Assembly (NCBI GenBank): GCA_041652575.1 | Contig: JBAZHC010000006.1 | Coordinates: 62,001-126,000 of the forward strand | Source: Phycisphaerae bacterium | Lineage (GTDB): Bacteria; Planctomycetota; Phycisphaerae; Sedimentisphaerales; UBA12454 | Length of the DNA stretch: 64,000 nucleotides | Reading direction: 5' to 3' | In this document: positions 53,743-60,941 of the stretch, one piece after another | How the letters are laid out: every line of letters starts with the position of its first letter | Position numbering within the stretch: the stretch's first letter is position 1 | Program-made: the position numbers and the translations under genes | The notes under the pieces: model-generated | What the model was told of the DNA's origin: nothing | The model's database searches: none | Seen by the model: the letters and a program-made list of their open reading frames with translations, nothing else

Positions 53743-53810
53743 TGTGAAGCGTATCTCATATCTCGCTTAACGCTTCACTAATAACGAGATACATTTTTTT
53801 AGGAGATACC
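53743..53810 (+). promoter_or_regulatory. Possible terminator/attenuator with competing pairings
   Basis: GTATCTC (53751-53757) can pair with GAGATAC (53786-53792), which is followed by seven T, or with GGAGATAC (53802-53809) that contains the ribosome-binding site of the next gene. An outer pair GTGAAGCG/CGCTTCAC (53743-53750, 53771-53778) competes with the first. Confidence 0.4.
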
Positions 53811-53813
53811 GAA

Positions 53814-54602
53814 ATGACCGAAGACTCGAAAAAACAGGACCAGCTCCTTGAAACAACGGACTGCCTGGAGGCTATCGGAACGCTCAAGAGCTTTAAGAAC
53901 CTTTTCTTCTTTATATGCCTGCTCTGTTTGCTTTTGCTGCAGGGGTCTTTTTGGTTTATGTTTACAGACCATGTAAATACCGAACCAAACAAGCCGGCGG
54001 CAGTTTCGAGTCGGCCCGCAGAGAATGTGACGGTCTCCGCTCCGATTGTTCAGCCTAAGCTTACCGGCGCCGAGGCGGTTTCAGCCAATTCAATCGCGCC
54101 GATTTCGGCAAACTCCGTCGAGCCTAACAAGCCAAAGTCCGACCCGAATGTCGTCTGGCACAAATACACCGACCAGCTCTCTCACGCCAAAATCAAATTC
54201 AGTCAGCTTGCCTGGATAATCAGAATCTGCAATTATGTGCTTATCGTCTGTTCGGTTGTTTATTCGATGAGCCTGCTGTTCGGACTGATGATATCGCTCA
54301 TCGGCAGACTTGGCGGCATAAGCCACGTAACAAAGGCTTTTTTCATTTCACTTTTCGTGATTGTCCTGCTGATGCCATGGCAGTTATTGTTTAAGAACGT
54401 CGGCATCGGCGCGATTTTCAAACCTGCCGAACTTCTCGCAGCCTGGCAGATTTATACGGACGCCAATTTCTTCGCGAGAACATTCATATATCTTCGATAT
54501 GTAGGCCTTCCCGTCGTCGTGATTCTGCTTCTCGTCTGGGCACAGCTAAAGAGTATGCGATGGTCGAAGAATACACTTAAACGCCTCGGCATCGTCGGGT
54601 AA
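53814..54602 (+). CDS. Four-segment membrane protein of unknown function
   Basis: 262 residues. TM1 about 30-52, a Pro/Val/Ser/Asn-rich periplasmic linker (about 60-115), then about three TM segments (residues 135-255). No catalytic motif was recognised. AGGAG at 53801-53805 precedes the ATG. Located between hemL and the GxxExxY cassette. Confidence 0.65.
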   Translation: MTEDSKKQDQLLETTDCLEAIGTLKSFKNLFFFICLLCLLLLQGSFWFMFTDHVNTEPNKPAAVSSRPAENVTVSAPIVQPKLTGAEAVSANSIAPISANSVEPNKPKSDPNVVWHKYTDQLSHAKIKFSQLAWIIRICNYVLIVCSVVYSMSLLFGLMISLIGRLGGISHVTKAFFISLFVIVLLMPWQLLFKNVGIGAIFKPAELLAAWQIYTDANFFARTFIYLRYVGLPVVVILLLVWAQLKSMRWSKNTLKRLGIVG

Positions 54603-54608
54603 TAAAAA

Positions 54609-55133
54609 CCACGAAGAACACGAAGTAAAATTAAGTTAAATAAAAATACTTCGTGGCCTTTATTATCTTCGTGAAATAAAAGGATTTTGAATGGAATTTG
54701 ATTCCTTATCAAAAAAACTGATTGGATGCGCCATTGAGGTACATAAAAAATTAGGGCCGGGATTACTCGAATCAACTTATGAAAAATGTCTTTCTTATGA
54801 ACTTACGAATGCTGGAATAAAACATAATGTTCAAAAGGAAGTACCGGTTGAATATAAAGGTGTAGTGCTCGAATGTGGTTATCGAATAGACCTGCTTGTT
54901 GAGAACAATATAATTGTCGAACTTAAAAGCGTAGATAAAGTTTTACCAATTCACGAAGCACAACTTCTTACTTATATGAAACTTACCGGCATTAAAATAG
55001 GTTTACTTATAAACTTTAATGTCAAAAGATTAAAAGATGGTATAAAGAGATTTGTATTATAAAAAATTATTGAAGAACAACGAAGGATATGAAATAAAAA
55101 CAATATCTTCTTTTTCTTCGTGAGTTTCGTGGT
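54609..55133. mobile_element. GxxExxY gene cassette with flanking CACGAAG repeats
   Basis: Left flank CCACGAAGAACACGAAG (54609-54625) and right flank CTTCGTGAGTTTCGTGG (about 55117-55133) are inverted copies at about 15 of 17 positions. Further CACGAAG/CTTCGTG fragments lie between. The enclosed gene is unrelated in composition to the genes on either side. Confidence 0.5.
54691..55062 (+). CDS. GxxExxY-family PD-(D/E)XK-like protein
   Basis: 123 residues. Named motif G-LL-E-ST-Y in GPGLLESTYEKCL; then the nuclease-like core YRIDLLVENNIIVELKS with the Asp and E-L-K acid/base residues of PD-(D/E)XK enzymes. No target is known; such proteins are common as orphan genes in variable regions. AAAGGA precedes the ATG. 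Confidence 0.9.
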   Translation: MEFDSLSKKLIGCAIEVHKKLGPGLLESTYEKCLSYELTNAGIKHNVQKEVPVEYKGVVLECGYRIDLLVENNIIVELKSVDKVLPIHEAQLLTYMKLTGIKIGLLINFNVKRLKDGIKRFVL

Positions 55134-55138
55134 GCAAA

Positions 55139-56032
55139 ATGACTCAATTTCGTATTGCCTTTATCGGCATCGGCATAATGGGCAAACCAATGGCTCTCAA
55201 TCTGCTTAAGGCAGGTTTTGCGCTTACAGTTCATGCACGTACAAAGTCAAAAGCCGACGAGGTTATAAAAGCCGGTGCCCTCTGGGCTGATACTCCGGCA
55301 GAAGCGGCAAAAGATAAAGATATAGTTATAACCTGCGTTACCGACACGCCTGATGTAAGAGAGGTTTTGCTCGGCAAAAACGGCGTAATCGAATCATCGC
55401 ATTCCGGCCTTATCTGCATCGATATGTCAACTATTTCTCCCGACCAGACGCAGGAAATGGCAAAGACGCTTGCCGAAAAAGATGTTGTTCTTATCGACGC
55501 CCCCATCAGCGGCGGTCAGATTGGCGCCATAGAAGCCAAACTTTCAATAATGGCCGGCGGGCCAAAGGAATCTTTCGAGAAAGTAAAGCCTGTATTCGAA
55601 GCGATGGGCAGAACTATTACATATTGCGGCCCTTCCGGCTTCGGCCAGATAACGAAACTTGTCAACCAGGTTATGGTAGTTCATACGATTATGAGCACCG
55701 CCGAGGGTCTGGCTTTCGCTCAGCAGGCAGGACTCAATCTTCAGACTACGCTCGATGCTACCGTTGCCGGCGCCGCGGGCAGTCATTCATTGAAAGTGCT
55801 CGGCCCGAAGATTATCGCGGGAGATTTCAAGCCGACGTTTATGGTGGATTTGCAGGTGAAGGATTTGAGACTGGTTCTCGAATACGCCGACAAAATTAAT
55901 CAGCCGCTGCCGGGAGTCGCGCTTATAAAAGAATTGTTCAGCGTTTTACAGTCACAGGGCAGAGGCAAAGATGGAACGCAGGCTTTGTTCGATGTGATTA
56001 GACAAATGGCCGGGAAAAAAGTATCGGGGTAG
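55139..56032 (+). CDS. Beta-hydroxyacid dehydrogenase (3-hydroxyisobutyrate/tartronate semialdehyde reductase type)
   Basis: 297 residues. N-terminal Rossmann FIGIGIMGKPMALNLLKAG, the substrate motif DAPISGGQIGAIEAKLSIM and the catalytic Lys in GFGQITKLVNQVMV, followed by the C-terminal helical domain KDLRLVLEYA. It oxidises or reduces small hydroxy acids with NAD(P). Specific substrate uncertain. Confidence 0.9.
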   Translation: MTQFRIAFIGIGIMGKPMALNLLKAGFALTVHARTKSKADEVIKAGALWADTPAEAAKDKDIVITCVTDTPDVREVLLGKNGVIESSHSGLICIDMSTISPDQTQEMAKTLAEKDVVLIDAPISGGQIGAIEAKLSIMAGGPKESFEKVKPVFEAMGRTITYCGPSGFGQITKLVNQVMVVHTIMSTAEGLAFAQQAGLNLQTTLDATVAGAAGSHSLKVLGPKIIAGDFKPTFMVDLQVKDLRLVLEYADKINQPLPGVALIKELFSVLQSQGRGKDGTQALFDVIRQMAGKKVSG

Positions 56033-56047
56033 AAATCTATACGAGGT

Positions 56048-56596
56048 TTACAGTTGCCAGCCGGCCGGATAACTGACGCTGGTCGGCTCAATATTGAATT
56101 TTCTGCCGAGGGCATCTATCAGTTCCTGTGTCCGGCTTACCTGGTAATCCGACGCCGGGGTTCTTTTCCCTTCGCCTACCACGCAGATACGGATTGTTGA
56201 GCCGCTGCCATACCATGCTTTGCCCTGCAGGGCCGACCATTGATTGAGCCATTTTACCGTGGATTGTATCTGGCCGTCGAGGTTGAGGCTACTGCAGACA
56301 AGGAAATGGAAATTAAGGTCTTCCGGACTGGTCAGGCCGTTCAGGGACGCGAGCTGGTCGAGGTCGCCACCTTTGGTATTACTGTAGAATACTTCTATTT
56401 TGTCCCACCTGTCGGCGTTTGTCGCCTGACGGGTCTCGATAACGGAAGAAATCGAACCGAGCGAGGAGTAACTCGCCAGGCTGAACGCCCCTGCCGATAT
56501 CGACTGACTGCTCAATGCCATCAACAGCGCCGCTCCGACGGTCATCGAAACCACAAGGCATATTAAGATCTTCGCTTCGCGAGGCTGACTGGGCAT
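56048..56596 (-). CDS. Putative degenerate amidase_2/PGRP-like secreted protein
   Basis: 182 residues. One N-terminal membrane segment or signal anchor (about 9-30). The C-terminal 130 residues, with LNFHFLVCSSLNLDGQIQ, and TPASDYQVSRTQELIDALGRKF, resemble the peptidoglycan amidase (PGRP/amidase_2) pattern with a YHF-like motif, but several usual zinc-ligand positions are not evident. It could be an inactive binding domain. Family call is tentative. Confidence 0.45.
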   Translation of the reverse strand: MPSQPREAKILICLVVSMTVGAALLMALSSQSISAGAFSLASYSSLGSISSVIETRQATNADRWDKIEVFYSNTKGGDLDQLASLNGLTSPEDLNFHFLVCSSLNLDGQIQSTVKWLNQWSALQGKAWYGSGSTIRICVVGEGKRTPASDYQVSRTQELIDALGRKFNIEPTSVSYPAGWQL

Positions 56597-56926
56597 GTTT
56601 TTAATCCGTTAAATATTGTTTTTAGGACCTTCCATTGGCTACGCCGCCAATATAATTGCTATCGGCCAATTCGTAAAGTTTTTATAAGGAATTTTTGAAA
56701 AAAATTAAAAAAGATTTTCACTTAAATCTTATGGGATGTTTCTTTCCTGTTTTGTTTTGGTAATAACCCGAATTGCCGCTGCCAATCGGGATTTTATTGA
56801 AGTGGCAAACTGTGAAATTCTGTCCCCTATCCTCTTCTTTGCTAACGATTGTTCTGTTACTTTTTAGAATTGGGACTCAGACGCCAGTTTCGAGTGAGAA
56901 TCAGCCTGATTTTCCGGTCGAACCGG
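56597..56926. other. Spacer with one hairpin
   Basis: No gene supported. Hairpin CCCGAATTG/CAATCGGG near 56767-56790 followed by ATTTTATT; it could end the lipoprotein gene on the minus strand only weakly. Confidence 0.4.
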
Positions 56927-57736
56927 CTAATCATTTATGAGACTACAGGCTACGAGGCAAAATCTTACAACTGGCTTCGGTTTGGCCGAGCAGAATATCA
57001 TTTCACCTGTTAGAGGCAGGCCTTGCTGCGGAAAATGAGCCGTATCCGGCGCTATGCAGACAAATTGTCCCGGCCGAATAGGTACGTTCATGGCAATTTC
57101 ATCGAAAACAAACTCCCAGCCGGAGTTTCCCTGTTCTTTTCCGTTACTATCCGGTGCTGCGATGGTCTTATAAACAGGTATAATATTGAGTCCGCAGACT
57201 TGCTTAAGACCGATAAGTGATTTCACGTTTATGCGCAAAGCGACAGTTCCGGCCGGCAGACCTATCCCTGCGGAAATATCCTTGCCTGAACGGCAGCAGA
57301 TGGCCCCGGGTTCCTGAAAATCGATAATTGCAACGTCGTTGTCTATGTTTTCGTTTACATAAAGACTTATTCTTTTGGTTATTTTCACCTGTGCTTTGGA
57401 CAGAACCTGTGAAAATTTCACCCAGTCGATTCTATTTCCCCCGCCGCCGATAAGTCCGTTATTCAAAAAACTTCCGGAATTTTTATATTTGACAGGCAAA
57501 TCGTTCAAATCACCTATCGCATTCAACACCGATGGATACTTTCCCTTGTCGAATTCAAATACATAAATATACAGGCCAATAATAGAACTCTTTTTGTCCC
57601 CATAACTATCCTCCGGCAGAAGGTCTCCGGCCTGAGCTTTTGTCCAGGGTCTTTTCCAGTTTTGTTTTTCGGTGCAGCCCGACACAAGCATCGCAAGGAA
57701 TAACAGTACGGAACAGTATCTCAGAGTTTTCTTCAT
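56927..57736 (-). CDS. Hypothetical lipoprotein
   Basis: 269 residues. Lipoprotein signal MKKTLRYCSVLLFLAMLVSGC with the Cys after VSG as lipid site. The mature part is a beta-rich globular domain with no recognised family. Outer or inner membrane anchored. Isolated on the minus strand, near the PilZ gene. Confidence 0.7.
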   Translation of the reverse strand: MKKTLRYCSVLLFLAMLVSGCTEKQNWKRPWTKAQAGDLLPEDSYGDKKSSIIGLYIYVFEFDKGKYPSVLNAIGDLNDLPVKYKNSGSFLNNGLIGGGGNRIDWVKFSQVLSKAQVKITKRISLYVNENIDNDVAIIDFQEPGAICCRSGKDISAGIGLPAGTVALRINVKSLIGLKQVCGLNIIPVYKTIAAPDSNGKEQGNSGWEFVFDEIAMNVPIRPGQFVCIAPDTAHFPQQGLPLTGEMIFCSAKPKPVVRFCLVACSLIND

Positions 57737-57800
57737 AGACGCTGATACTAATGCGGCGGCTTTGAGATGTCAACGACCCCGATTGAATTAGAGATATGAA

Positions 57801-58148
57801 CTAAAGATTAAACTGCGGCCGGGTGCAGAATTGAAAGGCTATCTGTTTTTTGCCGGCCTTTTGGTCAGATTCCATAATTCTTACGACCTTTGCGTACGCC
57901 GAAACCTTGCCGCCAATCTGGTCGGCCCTGTCAGCTACAGGTATGTCCAGCTCAATATCGAAAAGGTCGCCGGTATCAGTAACAGAGGTTTGGCTGCTTT
58001 CGACAAGAAGACCGTCAGGGCTTATATTAATGCTGTCGCCGACAAAGGCATGGTCGTGCATAGAGCCGATTTTGCGACACAATATCCCCGTCCTGACAAG
58101 CAGGCGCCGATGCCTCCTTCTTTCGTTTTCTCCTCCCATTACCTCCAT
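57801..58148 (-). CDS. PilZ-domain c-di-GMP effector candidate
   Basis: 115 residues. RRRHRR (about 10-15) and DSINISPDGLLVES (about 38-51) give the R-x3-R and D/N-x-S-x2-G motifs of PilZ, followed by a beta-barrel. c-di-GMP binding is expected. ATG 58148 or 58139 are both possible starts. No flanking motility gene is seen. Confidence 0.85.
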   Translation of the reverse strand: MEVMGGENERRRHRRLLVRTGILCRKIGSMHDHAFVGDSINISPDGLLVESSQTSVTDTGDLFDIELDIPVADRADQIGGKVSAYAKVVRIMESDQKAGKKQIAFQFCTRPQFNL

Positions 58149-58490
58149 GTCCTAAACAAATTAGTTAAAAAAATGTTAAATATTTATGCCATTATAGGAC
58201 TATTGCAAATAATATACCAAAGAGGCTATCTCGAAAACAACCTATCTTAACTTATTTAACTACTGTAAAAACATAGGCTTATAGGAGATTGGTGGTTAAT
58301 TTTAAACCTGACAGGTTGTGAACTTAGTAAATATTGTTTAAAAACTACAACAAATCGCATTTTGAACAGGCCGCAATAGCAATGGAAGTACCAAATTAAA
58401 GCTCAGGTTGTGTCTCTTTGGCGGCATTGTTGTTTTTTTGCAACATAAAAGGTTGACAAATATCGCCAATACTTCTTATAATATTGAAGT
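58149..58490. other. Spacer ahead of the histidine kinase, holding its promoter
   Basis: 342 bp without a supportable gene; AT-rich. The right end contains the sigma-70-type promoter described at 58453-58482. Nothing else is recognisable. Confidence 0.6.
58453..58482 (+). promoter_or_regulatory. Consensus promoter placed for leaderless kinase mRNA
   Basis: TTGACA (58453-58458), 18-base spacer, TATAAT (58477-58482): both hexamers perfect. The start codon ATG at 58491 begins nine bases after the -10 start of downstream sequence (eight bases between), so transcription would start at or one or two bases before the ATG. Confidence 0.7.
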
Positions 58491-59588
58491 ATGTCCAATA
58501 ACGCTCAACAAAACGTTCCAACCAAAGAGGTTAAAAAAACCGCGAAGGCGGATTTTGCTCCCGCCGTTTTGCAGTCGCTGCCTCTTGGCGTTATCGTATT
58601 TGACAAAGAGCTTAAGATATTAAGCGCAAATCCGGGCGTATCTGCCCTTATAGACGTAAAAGCTGCCGCCGATGTTACACTCGCGGCGGGAACAAATGAA
58701 AAAATCTGGGGAAACTGGCAAAAAATTCTTCTTGAAGTCGTGGAGACCGGCAAAATCTGCCGTTTCGATAATGTCAGCTACCGTACGGCAAATAAACTAT
58801 CGGCTTTACAGATAACTTCCGCACCGCTGACGGACAAACCAGGCGGCACGATACAGGGCGGACTGCTTTTGCTGGAGGATGTAACCGAAAAAGCAAACGC
58901 GCTCAAGCAGATGGCAACCACGGAACGGTTTGCAGCTATGGGAAAACTGGCGAGCAAGGTCGCGCACGAGCTTAACAATCCTATAGACGGCATAATGAGG
59001 TATATCAATCTGGCGAAAAGAACTATCGGCGAAGCGGGCCTGTCGAAACCGGTTGAGTATCTCGAACACGCAAGCAACGGGCTTAAAAGAATGATTCAGA
59101 TTATCACCGAACTGCTCGAATTCTCACGCAGCAGGTATTCAGCTCTTGAGGATACGCCTATTGATAAAATTATCGATGATGCCATCAGGTTCGTTGAGCC
59201 GGCGGCAAAGGCGGCGGAGATAAAAATCGAGCGGCAATATTCCGCGGGTCTGCCAAAGGCAAGAAGCGGAAACCTGTTCCAGGTGTTTTGCAACCTGCTG
59301 AAAAACGCCATTGAGGCAATGCCTGACGGCGGGACAGTAAGTATAGGATGCAGCGTTTCGGAAGATAATGTCGCGTTAATAAGTTTTAAGGATACAGGTG
59401 CAGGCTTCAGGCCGGAAGACGGCGAAGCTATCTTTGAACCGTTCTTCACGACAAAAACAGGCAAAGGCACGGGCCTGGGCCTTGCCATCTGCAGGGATAT
59501 AATTGAAAAGTACGGCGGAAAAATTACCGCCCAAAACGCTCCGGACACCGGCAGTGTCTTTACGGTCTATCTGCCTTTAAACGAGTAA
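58491..59588 (+). CDS. NtrB-like histidine kinase with PAS domain
   Basis: 365 residues, cytosolic. PAS (about 20-130; QSLPLGVIVFDKELKILSAN), HisKA with KLASKVAHELNNPIDGIMRY (phospho-His in VAHELNNP) and HATPase with FRPEDGEAIFEPFFTTKTGKGTGLGLAI-type sequence (FFTTKTGKGTGLGLAIC). The N-terminus resembles NtrB-type kinases that pair with sigma-54 activators; the 60942 regulator is the likely partner, although a cassette separates them. Confidence 0.93.
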   Translation: MSNNAQQNVPTKEVKKTAKADFAPAVLQSLPLGVIVFDKELKILSANPGVSALIDVKAAADVTLAAGTNEKIWGNWQKILLEVVETGKICRFDNVSYRTANKLSALQITSAPLTDKPGGTIQGGLLLLEDVTEKANALKQMATTERFAAMGKLASKVAHELNNPIDGIMRYINLAKRTIGEAGLSKPVEYLEHASNGLKRMIQIITELLEFSRSRYSALEDTPIDKIIDDAIRFVEPAAKAAEIKIERQYSAGLPKARSGNLFQVFCNLLKNAIEAMPDGGTVSIGCSVSEDNVALISFKDTGAGFRPEDGEAIFEPFFTTKTGKGTGLGLAICRDIIEKYGGKITAQNAPDTGSVFTVYLPLNE

Positions 59589-59594
59589 ATAAAA

Positions 59595-59622
59595 AAATCC
59601 GAATATCGAAATCCGAAACAAA
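59595..59622 (+). repeat. Left 28-bp inverted repeat of the three-gene cassette
   Basis: Built from AAATCCG, AATATCG, AAATCCG, AAACAAA. Exact reverse complement occurs at 60884-60911. It begins seven bases after the kinase stop codon. Confidence 0.9.
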
Positions 59623-59627
59623 TTCAA

Positions 59628-59984
59628 ATGACAAAAATGGAAAATTCAAAACTATACGATTTGGAAGAACGGACATTCAAGTTCGCAAGACAGGTTAGAG
59701 AGTTTGTTTATAAATTAAACAAAAATCTTATAACCATAGAAGACTGCAAACAAGTAGTCAGGTATTCCGGCTCGGTCGGTGCAAACTATATTGAAGCAAA
59801 CGAAGCTTTGAGTAAAAAAGACTTTGTGATGAGAATTAAAATTTGCAGGAAAGAGGCTAAAGAAAGTGGTTATTGGTTAAAACTTATAAATAGCCCGGAA
59901 TTACAGAATGAAAAACTAGATTTGGAAAGGGAAGCAGTAGAGCTCACCAACATTTTTGGAGCAATATTACGTAAAAGTGAATAA
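59628..59984 (+). CDS. Four-helix bundle protein (23S rRNA intervening-sequence type)
   Basis: 118 residues, mostly helical: DLEERTFKFARQVREFVYKL, QVVRYSGSVGANYIEANEALSKKDF and MRIKICRKEAKESGYWLKLI, the usual S23/IVP-type pattern (TIGR02436-like). These proteins form pentamers; role unclear. ATG 59628 lies 5 bp after the inverted-repeat arm; ATG 59637 is an alternative. First gene of the cassette. Confidence 0.9.
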   Translation: MTKMENSKLYDLEERTFKFARQVREFVYKLNKNLITIEDCKQVVRYSGSVGANYIEANEALSKKDFVMRIKICRKEAKESGYWLKLINSPELQNEKLDLEREAVELTNIFGAILRKSE

Positions 59985-60001
59985 TGTCGAGATAAAGCTG
60001 T

Positions 60002-60445
60002 ATGATAAACAAAAATAAATCGGAAAGATTTTTTGAGAGATACTTGAATTCAAATGGATTCAAAGGCAAATGGACGTATGAGCCTTTAATCTCAGGAAAA
60101 AGCAAAAAACCAGATTATTTATTGGACTACAATGGGCAGGAGTGCTTTTTTGAAGTTAAGGAATTAAGAAAAAAGAATAATGAGCCCACTAAGTGGCCGG
60201 CTTTTATTGATCCATATATAAGCTTGCGTACTGAAATACATGACGCAAAAAAACAGTTTAAGGAATTTAAAAAATATAGCTGTTCGCTTGTTATTTTTAA
60301 TGTTAATGATAGACAGGCAAGGCTTATGCCTTTAGATGTATTGGGTGCAATGTTGGGAAACTTGGGCGTTGAGATGGACTTTGATGCAACTAAAGGAAAG
60401 CAATCAAAGGAACAGAAAGAAGTACCTTTCTCAGCGGCGGCATAA
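60002..60445 (+). CDS. PD-(D/E)XK nuclease-like protein
   Basis: 147 residues. KPDYLLDYNGQE and CFFEVKELR give the P-D and E-x-K residues of a restriction-like nuclease core, with a helical C-terminus rich in Lys/Glu. Short for a restriction enzyme, so possibly a partial or accessory nuclease. The stop overlaps the next start (TAATG). Confidence 0.7.
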   Translation: MINKNKSERFFERYLNSNGFKGKWTYEPLISGKSKKPDYLLDYNGQECFFEVKELRKKNNEPTKWPAFIDPYISLRTEIHDAKKQFKEFKKYSCSLVIFNVNDRQARLMPLDVLGAMLGNLGVEMDFDATKGKQSKEQKEVPFSAAA

Positions 60446-60792
60446 TGGGAAAACAGAAGAACACAACTATAAATGCTATTATTATTTTGGAGAAATTCCT
60501 TGATAATCTCGAATTAGAAAAAGCCATGTGGGAAAGAAAAAAGAAACAAAAGATTGAGCTTGCTATAGCAGAGTTGCTTGAGCAGAGAATGGAACTTCAA
60601 AAACATTATAAGTTACAGATGGTATTGAGGGTTGTTGTAATCGAAAATCCATTTGCGAGAATTCCATTATTCGCCGATATATTCGGGGGATACTTCGATG
60701 AACGGTGGCAGTTTATAAATGGTAATTGTAAAAGGATTTTTGCTGGAGATAAATTGAAAGAACTGGAAGCTCTTAAAGGGAAATCGGTATGA
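60445..60792 (+). CDS. Hypothetical protein of the cassette
   Basis: 115 residues. Two helical stretches (KEKAMWERKKKQKIELAIAELL-type, Lys-rich) and a C-terminal part FADIFGGYFDERWQFINGNCK. No family recognised. Its ATG overlaps the previous stop by one base, so it is coupled to the nuclease-like gene and may be its partner. Confidence 0.55.
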   Translation: MGKQKNTTINAIIILEKFLDNLELEKAMWERKKKQKIELAIAELLEQRMELQKHYKLQMVLRVVVIENPFARIPLFADIFGGYFDERWQFINGNCKRIFAGDKLKELEALKGKSV

Positions 60793-60883
60793 TTGCAGGT
60801 TTTTCCGCCAAGAACAGGCTTTGGATTATTCCAGAAAAGTAATAGAAAAGAAGTTTGGTAATTTGATATTTGAGAATTTGGAT

Positions 60884-60911
60884 TTGTTTCGGATTTCGAT
60901 ATTCGGATTTC
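60884..60911 (-). repeat. Right 28-bp inverted repeat of the three-gene cassette
   Basis: Exact reverse complement of 59595-59622, ending 30 bp before the regulator ATG. Confidence 0.9.
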
Positions 60912-60941
60912 GGATTTATTTATAATATTTGAAAGTTACTT

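Larger units (their letters stand above)
59595..60911. mobile_element. IR-bounded three-gene cassette inserted between kinase and regulator
   Basis: The segment between the 28-bp perfect inverted repeats holds a four-helix-bundle (IVP-type) protein, a PD-(D/E)XK-like protein and an unknown protein, all on the plus strand. It starts 7 bp after the NtrB-like stop and ends 31 bp before the NtrC-like start. No transposase is inside. Interpreted as an insertion into an operon. Confidence 0.65.

Noticed and set aside
56767..56790. Riboswitch in the spacer before the lipoprotein gene
   Set aside because: Only a single imperfect hairpin is visible, with no conserved riboswitch motif, and it lies downstream of the minus-strand gene.
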